From the NCBI GenBank assembly GCA_947172415.1, contig OX359190.1, positions 8,184,001 to 8,248,000 of the forward strand: a stretch of 64,000 bases of DNA. Reading direction: 5' to 3'. Under the pieces are notes generated by a model. It was not told where the DNA came from. It made no database searches and worked only from the letters and a program-made list of their open reading frames with translations. Both the position numbers and the translations under genes were made by a program. This DNA is from Chondrosia reniformis. Its lineage: Eukaryota; Porifera; Demospongiae; Chondrillida; Chondrillidae. Of the stretch, positions 42,801-54,159 are shown piece after piece. Each line of letters begins with the position of its first letter. The first letter of the stretch is position 1.

Positions 42801-43429
42801 AGTTACGACCCTTAATGTACATTAAAATCTACCACACAAGTTAATGTATGGTGAGAGATAGGGCAAATATGAACAAAATTTGAAACTTCTAAAACTCTTT
42901 GTAAATGTTTCATACATGTCTGTGAATGCTGACATCAAGTATTAGCTTCACATCTTTCTGTTTGATGGAGTTACGACCCTTAATATACATTAAAATCTAC
43001 CATATAAAGTTAATGTATGGTGAGATATATAGGGCAAATATGAATAAAAATTCAAACTTCTAAAACCCTTTTCAAATGTTTATATGTCTGTGAATACTGA
43101 CATCAAGTATTAGCTTCACATCTTACTGTTTGATGGAGTTACGACCCTTAATGTATATACACAGTGAATCACATTCTGAATCAAATAAATGTGTAGCGGC
43201 TTCACTAGCTGGTTCAGTGTTTTTCTATTGTGTTTACTGGTACAAAGAGACTGCTATTATACAAAAACAATGCCATATATTTAAATGTACAGTTTTATAT
43301 TCACATTTCATCATGGCCTTTGCACAGCGTTTGTTCAATTAGCCCCTCCTTTATACAGTATATTATACATCTTACTGTGTGTTCTGTACATACTGGCCAT
43401 TGACCTTTGCCTATATTTTAGTGGAGGAA

Positions 43430-44088
43430 ATTGGTACAATCAGGTACAAATCAAACACTTTATTACTATCCTGATGTCAAGTCTAGCCTCCATCACACTG
43501 ACTGTCATAGTGGTGGTTATAGTACTCATCATAGTGTGTTTGTTGTGTCACTATAAGAAAAAATCCAAGAAACTAAAGTGCAGGCATATTAGGGAAAGGA
43601 AGCAATTTGAGTTGCGGAAGGAGGTTCTTAACCAGCAAGTAGAAAATGTATTATCACAAATGCAAGTGCTGCAATCTCAATTGCATGGTTGGTAAAGAAG
43701 CATAACATTTGATGAGACTGTAATTAAACAATACACATTGTGGGAATGTATATATCATAATCAGGACACACCTATATACATATTATGTTAAATATACAGA
43801 ATGTAGCTGTACTTTGTTACTGTCCACGTAATTGTTGTGTTTCTCTAGAAACTCTCCAAGATGAAAAAAAAAACAAAAGCAGCCAGTAACTATGAAAATC
43901 CATATGATGTTTTGGATTTTGAAGACCAATTGCCAAAGATGTGCATTGAAAAGTGTAACTCGTATGTTTCTGACTCATTTCAATCACAGTATGACTTTGA
44001 GAGATATGTAGAAATGACTGGCAGGAAAGCATCTGATTCAAATTGGGACTTTGGTGATCCAAAAGTCTTAGCCTTAAGTGGCTTATAA
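43430..44088 (+). CDS. Last exons of a single-pass membrane protein (partial)
   Basis: Open exon beginning after a TTTTAG acceptor at about 43420 (SGGNWYNQVQIKHF). A hydrophobic helix of about 24 residues follows (ITLTVIVVVIVLIIVCLLC), then a strongly basic stop-transfer segment HYKKKSKKLK and a probable coiled coil (RKEVLNQQVENVLSQ). A second exon ending at 44088 (after a CTCTAG acceptor at about 43848) encodes KAASNYENPYDVLDFEDQ and ends LALSGL. The tail has a tyrosine motif YDVL (YxxL type). This looks like the membrane anchor and cytoplasmic tail of a receptor-like protein; the extracellular part was not found and would lie upstream, possibly across the satellite. The exact junction is uncertain: the phase-0 donor may be GTATTA at about 43648. 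Confidence 0.5.
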
Positions 44089-45280
44089 AACACCTCACAA
44101 CCTGACTACTTTGTGGTTTGCTAAACATTCCAAAGATAATTATAAATTGTATACACATATACATGATAATATATACCTCTTTAATTTCAAAATCGTTAAG
44201 TTAAGAATGTAACACTTTTGTTATGATAGTTAATGTCTTAAAGTTAAACTACATAATATATTATTATATTTTCATTCCTTTTAAACTTAAATTGCAGGTT
44301 ATTCACTTATATACATACATGATGAATTGCATGCATATATAAATACATATATAGCATTTTTTACTGTGGAGATCTTTATATATATATCCATACAGATACG
44401 TATGGCATTACACAATCAAACCTATTTGTGTAGATTGGAGACTGATAGAATAATGTTACTTGATCCATATAAACATTACTTGGTCCATATTATATATAAC
44501 TTTAATAAGAATGCTTTATTTTATAGTCACAAAATTGTGGATCATTGAAACAAGGAATTCGAAACTAATTTTGTTCATTGACTTTAAATAAGAGAAAGTT
44601 TACATTCAAATAATGAAGTTTGTCAGCAGTAGTTAAAATATAGTCACTGTTGGAAACGTTCAATCACAATCCAATGAGATCATCTACATAGTTTACTGAG
44701 TCCATTTCTAGCCACTATTCATCAAAATGGATTCAATCTGCACATGTAATATATACAAGAACAAATCAAATCTGATCAAACATATACATACATATATATA
44801 TACATAAGCAAGCTGGAACAACTAGGTTTTAAAATTGCTGTGTCTAAACATAATATTATGAGGGACAGTGGAAGCTCAAATGACCAGTCAGAGAGTGATA
44901 TGGCCATGTATATACAGCAGGACACAATTAAAAAATAAAGCTATAGCTAGCTTGAAAAACTTGTGTCAAATTATAGGCCAAGGCCTTAATTCCTGTTTTC
45001 TGGATGAATTCTAATTCCATTAAATTCGTAAGGTTATGCAACTTACTTTAAAAAGAGCCTGCATGCATCTCTCCACTCAGTATATATAGTGAGTGCAATA
45101 TGCTATTCAGCTGGTATATTGAGTTTAGATATGTTCCAAACAGTGCAGCCTTTAAAGTATATAGGGACTCCTTGATGAACTGCAAGCAGTATGAGAGAGA
45201 AAATATAAAATAAGAATATTTAGAGTTTTATATACATAATGGTAAATCTGGATCTGAACTCACTTGAGGATAATTCATCT
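44089..45280. other. AT-rich region, nothing recognised
   Basis: No exon, RNA gene or clear repeat. It holds the 3' UTR of the membrane-protein gene and many TATATA/TACATA runs. Confidence 0.4.
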
Positions 45281-45319
45281 TCAGTTTGGTTTTGTACTCC
45301 TCTTTGTATCAACTTCCAA

Positions 45320-45640
45320 CCATGAAAAAGTTGAATCCGGGGCACACCACGCGGAGGTGGGAGTACATCGTGCCCCCCACTCCGCCCAGTAGTGCTCCAC
45401 GTTCTCAGCTAGGAGGGGAGGAAGATGCGCGGGAACGGCTCGGCGTACCTAGCCGCCCTGTGACCAGTTACTAGATCAAGGTACAAATGCTACGTGTACA
45501 ATGACCCGACCCTGGCGGACCTCAAACCTTCTTCATTGAGAATCATGACACGCCGGCGTAGCACCGGAGAACAGCGCGTCACTTTACCTCAAATCAGACC
45601 TGCCTTCGTGTGAGATAGGGACCACTATATAAAGGAATGA
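45320..45640. other. GC-rich block 1, unidentified
   Basis: About 300 bp clearly richer in G+C than its surroundings (for example CACGCGGAGGTGGGAGTACA, GCGCGGGAACGGCTCGGCG), ending at CTATATAAAGG (about 45626), a TATA-box-like sequence. No long open frame and no recognised RNA. The arrangement, GC-rich block then CTATATAAGG, resembles the end of the satellite islands. Confidence 0.45.
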
Positions 45641-46199
45641 AAAGGATATCATATTAAACAATGGTAGAAGCATGTGCATTGCAAGTATATATAACAATGT
45701 GTTATACAAACACTTGACAACAGAAGAACAACATGCAGCTATAGGTAGCATGCACATAAGTTATATTTAGGTTTAAAATGCTACAATTTGGCTAGGGACA
45801 AGTTATACCAGACCAAGAACAGCTAGCTCAAGATGACAAGCATATATACAATAATTAGGCCTTGAACAGCTGATATCAATAACTTGCTCAAACTAATGTA
45901 GAAATTAACATATACCATGAGACAGTTGGATCAAAACTCTATTGACAGTCACAAATAGAGTATGCAGGGACAATCAAACTCTAAAGTGTGGATTAAAAGC
46001 TGATAGGTAGTTCAAAATGGCAAGTCTAATCAGGCCATGGATGTAATGCTATTTATATAAAGAGCCCTAAACTTATAGACCATGCAGAGACACCTAAGTC
46101 ATTTAAAATTGGACAGTAATTTAAAGAAGACTAGCCAACTCAAAATGGAAAGTGAAAATAATAGGACATGCAGGACAGCCAGCTGCAGCTCAAATTACA

Positions 46200-46440
46200 A
46201 ATACAAATTAGACCAGAGACAACCAGTACAAAGTAACCATTCAGCTAGGAACTGCCAAGCTCAGAGTCCAGGGACATCCAGAATACAAATTAGACCAGAG
46301 ACAAAGTAACCATTCAGCTAGGAACTGCCAAGCTCAGAGTCCAGGGACATCCAGAATACAAATTAGACAAGAGACAAAGTAACCATTCAGCTAGGAACTG
46401 CCAAGCTCAGAGTCCAGGGACATCCAGCACAAAATAACGA
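46200..46440 (+). repeat. ~73-bp tandem repeat, three copies
   Basis: AAGTAACCATTCAGCTAGGA recurs at 46231, 46303 and 46377 with AGAGTCCAGGGACATCCAG between. More diverged relatives of these phrases (CCAGCTCA...AGTGGCAAG) are scattered from 45990 to 47680. Confidence 0.8.
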
Positions 46441-46719
46441 GTTTTAAAGTCGATGAAAGTCTGAGAGAGTCCAGAACTGCAAATGTAAACAGTGCCTGTA
46501 GAATGTATAGGAAAATACTGTAATACAACTGAATAATGTACATGTAAACATGTTAAACCTTGAAAAGATGAAGATTCTTTCTGTTGATTGCAATATAAAT
46601 GTAAAGTTTGCAGAACCTGTAAAATGTGTAAAAAATAATAAAATACAACTGAATATTGTACATGCATATAAACATGTCAAACCTTCAAAAGACAAAAGAT
46701 CTGGTTGCTTGCAATTTGT

Positions 46720-47070
46720 TTCTGAAGTTATTGTTTCTGAAGTTCTGAAGTTCTGAAGTTTCTGAAGTTCTGAAGTTTCTAAAGTTCTGAAGTTATCTGT
46801 TTCTGAAGTTCTGAAGTTATTTTCTGTTCTGAAGTATTCCTGTTCTGAAGTTACTGGTTCTGAATTTACTATATATATATATATCTTTACAGTTAAGATT
46901 TAATTTTTGGTTAAGTTTTGCAATTTTTACTCTTTTGCTACTGGGATTAAGTTGAAGTTACTGTTTCTGAAGTTACTGTTACTCTGTTCCAAAGTATTCC
47001 TGGTTCTGAAGTTCCTGTTCTAAAGTTACTGTTATGTATATACTCTGTTCCAAAGTATTCCTGGTTCTGA
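46720..47070 (+). repeat. TTCTGAAGTT simple repeats
   Basis: Irregular tandem TTCTGAAG(TT) units, interrupted by ACTGTT and by a duplicated phrase (CAAAGTATTCCTGGTTCTGA at about 46990 and 47050). Confidence 0.85.
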
Positions 47071-47822
47071 AGTTACAATTAAGATTTAATTTTTAAGTTA
47101 AGTTTTGCAATTTTTACTCTTGCTACTGGGAATAAGTTACATGGAATGTAAATTAATAAGATGAAATTAGTCCACATTTTCTTCCGAAATCAAACATGCC
47201 ATGCAATCTTGAGAATATGCCTATCCTTAAATGCAAATAATGCAAACATGCCAATCTTGCTGAGCGTAATGCCAAATACAAATCTTGCATGCTGAGTATA
47301 TGCCAAAGGCCAATCTTGCTGAGCGTAATGCAAAATGCCAATTCAAAATGCCAATCTTGCTGAGCATAATGCAAAATGAGAATCTTGAGTGTCTCGAGTT
47401 TACTATAATAATTGACAACCTCGAGCCTCAAAGGGGTAATTCAATAATACAGCGCAAGACAGCCAGCTTGAAGTGGCAAGTCAAAATACAAAACAAAAGG
47501 CCATCTCAAGTGGCATGCAAATCAAATTAAGTACTTCAAAATGACAAATCAAAAAACAGACCAGAGACTGCCAGCTCAGTGGCAGTCTAAAATGGAACAG
47601 GGGCAGCAGCCAGTTGAAAGTTGAAAATCCACAGAAGATTGACATCCAGCTCAAATAAGTCATAAAGTGAGAGTCCAAAACGTTGCCATTCAAAATGTAA
47701 AACTTGCAGAACCTGTAGAATGTATAGAAATATATTAATACAACTGAATAATTTTCATATAAACATGACAAACCTTCAAATTTAAAGATCGGTTGTTTGA
47801 TGTATCTTTTTGTTTATTCTGA

Positions 47823-48240
47823 AGTTGAAATTCTGTTCTAGTTGAAATTCAGTTCTAGTTGAAATTCTGTTCTAGTTGAAATTCTGTTCTAGTTGAAATT
47901 CTGTTCTAGTTGAAATTCTGTTCTAGTTGAAATTCTGTTCTAGTTGAAATTCTGTTCTAGTTGAAATTCTGTTCTAGTTGAAATTCTGTTCTAGTTGAAA
48001 TTCTGTTCTAGTTGAAATTCTGAAGTTGAAATTCTGTTCTAGTTGAAATTCTGTTCTAGTTGAAATTCTGTTCTAGTTGAAATTCTGTTCTAGTTGAAAT
48101 TCTGTTCTAGTTGAAATTCTGAAGTTGAAATTCTGTTCTAGTTGAAATTCTGTTCTGAGTTAAAATTCTGTTCTGAGTTAAAATTCTGTTCTGAAGTTGA
48201 AATTCTGTTTCTGAAGTTGAAATTCTGTTCTGAAGTTAAT
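47823..48240 (+). repeat. 17-bp tandem repeat
   Basis: More than 20 copies of GTTGAAATTCTGTTCTA in tandem. Near 48015 and 48120 one unit is shortened to TTCTGAA, giving a hint of a higher-order unit of about 100 bp. Confidence 0.95.
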
Positions 48241-48419
48241 CAATTGAATTGATTTTTTGGTTCTGAATTTGTATTTTTAACAGCTAGTGGGTTTCTTTCA
48301 GTTAAGTTTTTCAATTTTTACTCTGCTACATCAATTTGATTTGTTCAAAGAATGTTATTTAAATTCAGAATATAAAATATTCCATTCAAAGTCAGTAATA
48401 TTTTCTTACAACACAAAAA

Positions 48420-48640
48420 GCCAATTAATCTTGCTGAATGCTACAAGAAGTCTAATATATATACTAAAATGCTAAATGCAACAAAAAATGCCAATCTTGC
48501 TGAATGTTACAAAAGGTCTAATATACTAAAATGCTATATGCAACAAAAAATGCCAATCTTGCTGAATGCTACAAAAAGTCTAGATCTAATATACTAAAAT
48601 GCTAAATGCAACAAAAATACCGTCTTGCTAAATGCCCAAA
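48420..48640 (+). repeat. ~65-bp tandem repeat, three copies
   Basis: Units of about 65 bp carry CAAAAAATGCCAATCTTGCTG and CTAATATACTAAAATGC. Related single phrases (GCCAATCTTGCTGAGCGTAA) occur at 47250-47390, on the other side of the 17-bp array. Confidence 0.8.
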
Positions 48641-48799
48641 AATGCCTTTGCAAAAATTCTATACATACCCTTAAAATATATATATTTTTTAACAGCTAAC
48701 ACATAATTACCCGAATTCCAACAAATTGCTGAGAACTAATGCGAGTAAAATGCCTGAACAACCAAATTCAAGTGTATGCAATGCAATTACCTTAAAACG

Positions 48800-49135
48800 G
48801 GCTGCCTAAAACAGGGACTCCGGTCAGAGCTTCTCTTCGCCGAGTCGGTGGGTACTGGTCCCACGCACTACTTCCAGACCATCAGCCTCGATCTTTGGGA
48901 GAACAAACGCACAAAGGCGAGTTTGTAGGGAGGAACAACCCCGGATCCTAGGCCATATTGGAGAAGACCATCCCCCTCAGAGAAACCTCAGGTCCTTCAG
49001 CAGCACATGGTCCCATGACCGTACTCCAAGCCATGGTTGTCGCACCAAATTCCCGGAGGCTGGCGAACCGTATACTCCGGCGCTGGAACGGAGTGGGGCC
49101 CGAAGGCCAAAGAATGAAATTTGCTATGGTCTATT
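48800..49135. other. GC-rich block 2, unidentified
   Basis: About 330 bp of raised G+C (for example CGCCGAGTCGGTGGGTACTG, GGAGTGGGGCCCGAAGGCC), ending in AT-rich TTTATAATAA. With the block at 45320 it brackets the tandem-repeat tract. A short open frame (48958-49140) has no recognised homology. Confidence 0.45.
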
Positions 49136-49139
49136 TATA

Positions 49140-49961
49140 ATAAACGACTTATTTGCGAACGATCTTCTGGTGACAAGTTCGAGAACAATGAGTACGTGTA
49201 GTACATCCATTCAGCTATTCAGCAAAGAATAGTCAATAACAGCTCAGCAAAACCTTCCTCCATAGAACGAACATCAGCAGGCGAAAGTCACAACAGCTCA
49301 GCCACGAACTTCTCTATAGGCTCATTCTTCCGTATCTATTGTACCCAGTACAACAACATGTAATCAATTGCAATCGAACACTCTATACACACACATCTAG
49401 AGCAAGTTATATAGAACATTAATATTCTATAAGTCCATATACATTGCAGAAATTCAAACATTAAGACAGTTTGATATATACACCGTTTACTCTATAGGTA
49501 CGTACTCTCAAGATGGAGCAGTTTACAGATCGCTTATATAAGCTCGTAAGCAAGTTACAAAATGTATTTTGTTCGCATCTTTGTAGCTTTCGTATAATGC
49601 ATATACATGTATGTACAAATATAATTTGACATTGTAACTCTTTCAATTTACCAATTTAATTGCTACATTTTATATTAAGCATTGCAAAATTCGAAATCTA
49701 ATGTGTACAATAACACCCGCAATATCTACGTATTACGGGAAGATCTAGAATGATGCATTGGAGATACGTCTACTGGCAACGTGATGATAAGATGGCAGCC
49801 GTCAAGTGAAGGTACGGCTTTATTAAATTTTTACTTTTGCGATTACAGTTGTTTAGAAACCGCAGTCCCAGCTTTCATTATACTGTCAATGGCGTTAATA
49901 AAGCACTTCTTAAATCGTTTGAAAGATTTTGACTGAGAAATTGATAGTGTACGAATTGATG
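49140..49961. other. Region between GC-rich block 2 and the direct repeat
   Basis: No gene recognised. AT-rich. Confidence 0.35.
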
Positions 49962-51033
49962 TGAGTCGTATTTTATTAAAACTATGCCGTATGTAGCTAC
50001 ATTGTATGTGTATATAAGACAAGTCCAGACCAGCTAGTTATAACACTTGATCAAATATGTACACTTTCAGGCTTATTTGACAACTAATATTGGTGTTGTC
50101 ATGGTAATTTGTACTTGTATACTTAAATGGTTTGATAATTTCCTTCAAGTCAGACTGGAATTATTTGAATTGTTTTTAGAGTTATCTATCTCATGCAGTC
50201 CAGACTAATGAAAGTACATGTCCGTTCTTATTATCTAGCTACTATAAGTTTTGTTTTAAATTTCTGATCATAAAGGAATTATATTTATGGTGCTAACCAA
50301 AGGAATCCCAAAACGTTTCATACAATTTGCCAGTAGTTATAGCCACTGTCAAACTGTATGAAACACTTAAACATGACCGCCCAATTCAATGTATTTCAAT
50401 TAGCACTTGATTAATCAGCAAAAAAGCAACTTTGGTTACATTTGATTATTTGCAGTTATTTAATATGTATGCTTTTAAAGAATGCTTTGATCATCGATCT
50501 TGAACCTTTGCAAAATGGTTAACCAGCTGCAGTAATAGGTCCATTTCTGATTAGGGTTAGGGTTAGGACATTAATTTTTATTTCCTAGAGAATAGGCTTG
50601 ACCCTATAGGTTTGAACAAACTCCTGCCAAACCTACATGTACCATCCCTACTTCAACTATCATTCATGGTGTAGAAGTGATGTATATCACTTGAACTTTA
50701 CTTCTAGATTCAGTTTTAAAATGTTTTGTTTTACTTGTTTTACTTGTTATGTCAAATATGGAAAGTGAGATATTCACACTAAAGTATGACTTGTTATGGA
50801 AAAAAGTGATGAATATTGTCATAATAAGTAGAGTTGAGAAAGTCTTTAATTTTAAGAGTGTACTGATTAGAGAACTTTGTTAGAATGTTCTGGTTATTGT
50901 GTGTTATGGGACATAACAAAGCAGACTAAAGGGTCAAGCTCAACACAAGTCATGCCATATTTAGCAGTTCATTTTCAGAATAACAGCCAAGTGGCACCAG
51001 TAGAATTGGAATAACAGCCATGCTGTGAAAACA
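49962..51033 (+). repeat. Long direct repeat, left copy
   Basis: Matches 60458-61508 in the same orientation. It shares GAGTCGTA, then TACATTGTATGTGTATATAA, CTTCAAGTCAGACTGGAA, and at the far end GTCATGCCATATTTAGCAGT and TAGAATTGGAATA. Many indels and substitutions, so it is much older than the segmental duplication at the left of the window. Confidence 0.85.
50550..50567 (+). repeat. Short interstitial telomere-like repeat
   Basis: TTAGGGTTAGGGTTAGG, nearly three units of the metazoan telomere repeat, inside the left direct repeat. The right copy lacks it. Confidence 0.6.
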
Positions 51034-51251
51034 ACAATTAGGAAAATTAATTCTTGGCTAATTAGGCTTATGACTTCATGAGAATGTAAACTGTAAGAAG
51101 TATATATTACATCTATACTACCTATTTACCAACTGTGTGCATGCTGCATGGTTTTATTAAAAGGATTGCTTGCATGTATATACGTATTATTACCCAACAT
51201 TATGGTACATACAGATGGTTAAGGGGAATTACAGTGGAACCTCTATTCTAT

Positions 51252-51262
51252 CACTGCAAAAT
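51252..51262 (+). repeat. CACTA left terminal inverted repeat
   Basis: CACTGCAAAAT; pairs with the right end at 60184-60194 (CACTGGAAAAG when complemented), 9 of 11 matching. Preceded by TAT. Confidence 0.8.
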
Positions 51263-51299
51263 ATATCAAATATATGGGCCACTTAAACATGACCTAAAT

Positions 51300-51580
51300 A
51301 TAACTTAAATTCAAATTTACTAAATTTAGGGTCCCATCTTAAATATCATATTTACTCTACATTTAGGGTGCCTTTTAAATTTAGTAATGATTCACTTTAA
51401 GTATTTCTTTAAAGACAACTTAAATCAATCCTAAAATTTGAAAACCTGAAGTTAACTTAAATGTGTTGTAAAGTCAATAAACCTATCAACAATATAAACT
51501 GGACTTAATGATATCTTAAATTCCTTAAAGTTCCATGATTAAAGGTGTCTTAAAGTTAAACTAATTATGACTTAAAATGC
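51300..51580 (+). repeat. CACTA left subterminal motif cluster
   Basis: Many scattered CTTAAA/TTTAAG words and two TAAATTTAGGGT-type words. Comparable words fill the right subterminal region. Confidence 0.6.
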
Positions 51581-51844
51581 ATGTATTAAAAATCTCATGC
51601 ATATACATGCATGAATGCATGTGTATATGAATTTAGCATGCACACGTATATGAAACAATATCTGATCATGATCCAATAAAGACAAATAACATTCTTAAAA
51701 TGTATACACACAGATATACATATATAGAGTTTTAAATCAACTACATGCATGCACTGCTAATTAATGTTACACAGTACTTAGTCTAGTATTGTACTTTGTT
51801 TAGGAAAAGTTATACATGCAGAGAGGCTGCACATCCATGGAGTC

Positions 51845-53971
51845 CTAGGCTTTGCAAGCCCAGTCAATTCGTGTCTTTGGCACACTTCTGTTAGATGGAC
51901 CTCCCCTCTCTCTTTTTTGAGTCATACCACGTGCCCTTTCACTGAGGGTGTCTTCATGGTGGCGGTCTAATTCTTCTTTAGTAATTTTTAATCTTGTTCT
52001 TTGCCAAGGTAATGTTTGAATGACGATTCTAGATCTTTTGATCCTTTTGGCTTTAGGTTGTTGCACCTCATCATCATCACTCTCTTCATCATCACTTCCA
52101 CTACTGGACTCAAGTTCAGAATGTTCTGAACTGTGGTACCCCTTTTCTGCAATACATTTCCTCGCCTTCTCCTTGGCATCTTCAGTCCATTCAATGGTTT
52201 CCAATGCCTTCAGTCTGTTATTCATTTTCTACATATATACACGTACATGGATATAAGCTGCATTGATTAAGTATATACTTGCATTATTGATTTACCTGAA
52301 GGATTCTGCCATTTCTCCTAGAGATACGCTTATGCACCTCTATTTCAGCATCCGATTTCTTGAAAACTTCCAATCTTGTTTGGAAGTATCTTTGGGCAGC
52401 AGCTGCACATATTATATACAAGAAAATTGGTATAATATGCCTAATATATATAGTACATTAACATATACCTTTTATGATCCCTTCTCCCCATTTTTGATTT
52501 GCACTTGGGTATAATTGTACAATTTCCCGTATTAATCTTGCATTTACTTCTTCATTTTCTTTAGAATCAAACCTGTATGAAAATTCATGATAATGATATG
52601 CTTCATGCATGACCACTACATGTGTTAAGTCTATGCACCTTTGATCAAAGTTCCATTCAGAAAAATCATTTTGCTGGGACTTCGAATTCTTCAACAAAGC
52701 TGTGTATACTTGTCTAACAGCACTCTATTATAAGAGGACATTAATTAATGTACATGATGGCCATGAACATACATAATCACTATAGAGTCTACCTGAAGTA
52801 TTGATCAAAATTAAAGTACTATACTTTCATAATATATATGCTTAATACATGTACAAATAACAATTAAGCTTATACTACAGTGCAGCACACATAATTCGAA
52901 TTTGCTTAATTTGCAATACCTTTTAATTTGAACAATTTTATATCTCTCCTCTATATGCAATTTATACATTATTTCGTGCGGCTTAAATTGAATCACTGAC
53001 ATGCACAAGTTACCATACAGGATGTATCAAATTTTCAGTGTATAGGGAGTTAGCATGCATGATTTCCTAGAGTCATCTAGAGGTTTACATTCAAAGTTGC
53101 AAACTACAATTTTGCATTGCCAAGTTGAGGTTGCGTAAATTTATATTCTAGTGTACAAGATGTACAGTGTATATAAGAAAAATGGCATCCTAAAACGTTA
53201 ACGATTTTCTAACCTAAAATCGACTATGGAAACTACTAAAGACTGTATTATATTAATAAATCGCCTTAATACGAGTATTTAAACTCAAAAATGTCGACGT
53301 GTGAGCAGGAAAATAGCAATATCCACTAAAAGCGCTTAAAAGAATATCCTGCCTTGAAGCCGCCATTTAACAATATATTTCACAACAAGTTCGACGACGT
53401 TTTATATAATGAATGTTTGCAATCAATACTCTAGCGGCAACTAACTTGTGCTTACCGAGCATTCAATTGGTACTTTCGCCTTTCCTCGAGTGCGTCCGGT
53501 TAGGCTTGTAGCTGGTTCCGTATTACCCGGTTGCTTTAATTCTCTGATTGCTTTCTTTAGTTCTCGTTGTCCTTCCGCTTGAGACGCCGCCATTCGTTCC
53601 ATAAAATGCGAACAGTTTTCCAGGAAACCTTCTAGCATTTGCTTTAGGTTTACAATGGAACCTACAAGTGCTGCTGTTTCTACTGTACCAGTTTCAGTAA
53701 GAAACGATTCCCCTTCTAGGATTAGTATTTCTTTTTGCAGCTCTGCTAGTTCCTCGGCGTCTTCACTGTCGGACACATCGCTACTTATGTCACAATTAGA
53801 ATATCGGAATTCTTCATCAGAATCACTGTCATAAGAATCGTCTGACAGGTCATTAATTGTTGTGAAGGTAACTTCTTCACAAGGTAAATTTGTTTGGTCT
53901 TCCTCATGGCCCAGTGGGGATGACGCTTCTTCATTTTCGCAAGGCTCAATAGTTTCGCTTGGACTTGCCAT
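51845..53971 (-). CDS. CACTA accessory protein (TNPA-like position), 420 aa
   Basis: Four exons with agreeing phases: 53456-53971, 52469-52724, 52296-52402 and 51845-52228. ATG at 53971. The N-terminal third is very acidic and Ser-rich (DLSDDSYDSDSDEEF, SDSEDAEELAELQ), followed by a helix-rich part (LVGSIVNLKQMLEGFLENC). Exons 2-3 encode a globular region (VRQVYTALL ... QLYPSANQKWGEGIIKG, then RYFQTRLEVFKK) and the last exon a second acidic run plus a basic patch KAKRIKRSRIV, a possible nuclear localisation signal. No named domain recognised. Its place inside the transposon, back to back with the transposase, suggests the second protein of a CACTA element (plant TNPA binds subterminal motifs); that role is inferred by position only. 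Confidence 0.75.
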
Positions 53972-54159
53972 TGAAAAATTGTAGGTCGACCTTTTGAAAT
54001 TATCCCGCTTGAACTAACCCGCGCAAATCAATTATTCATTTATGTATTTATTCATTTATGCATATATGCATATATGCACGTGCAAGACTTTAACATGTGC
54101 TCCTAGCTGTAGGTGCTCCTTCGTGTTTGTCACAGTGTTAATCGTATATATAGTCTATT
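53972..54159. promoter_or_regulatory. Likely bidirectional promoter of the transposon
   Basis: 188 bp between two divergent start codons (53971 on -, 54160 on +). It contains repeated ATGCATATATGCATATATGCA words and TATATA near 54145. Inferred from gene layout. Confidence 0.55.

Larger units (their letters stand above)
29607..43158 (+). repeat. Satellite domain of ~169-bp monomers with higher-order units
   Basis: Dozens of direct copies of a ~169-bp AT-rich monomer (recognised by TTGATGGAGTTACGACCCTT, TTAATGTATGGTGAGAGA and CATACATGTCTGTGAATGC). Spacing checked at 32463 to 32632 is 169. Variants (TGTACATT or TATACATT; GAACAAAATTT or AAACAAATATTG; CACACAAAG or CACACAAG) recur in blocks, so monomers are arranged in higher-order groups. 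The array is interrupted by three islands (from 30571, 35341 and 39526) and one inverted segment (about 31640-31975). Offsets of 4770 and 4185 bp separate successive islands. Confidence 0.95.

Noticed and set aside
29607-43158. CRISPR-like or rDNA spacer array
   Set aside because: Units are contiguous ~169-bp monomers without unique spacers, and no rRNA sequence is present in the window.
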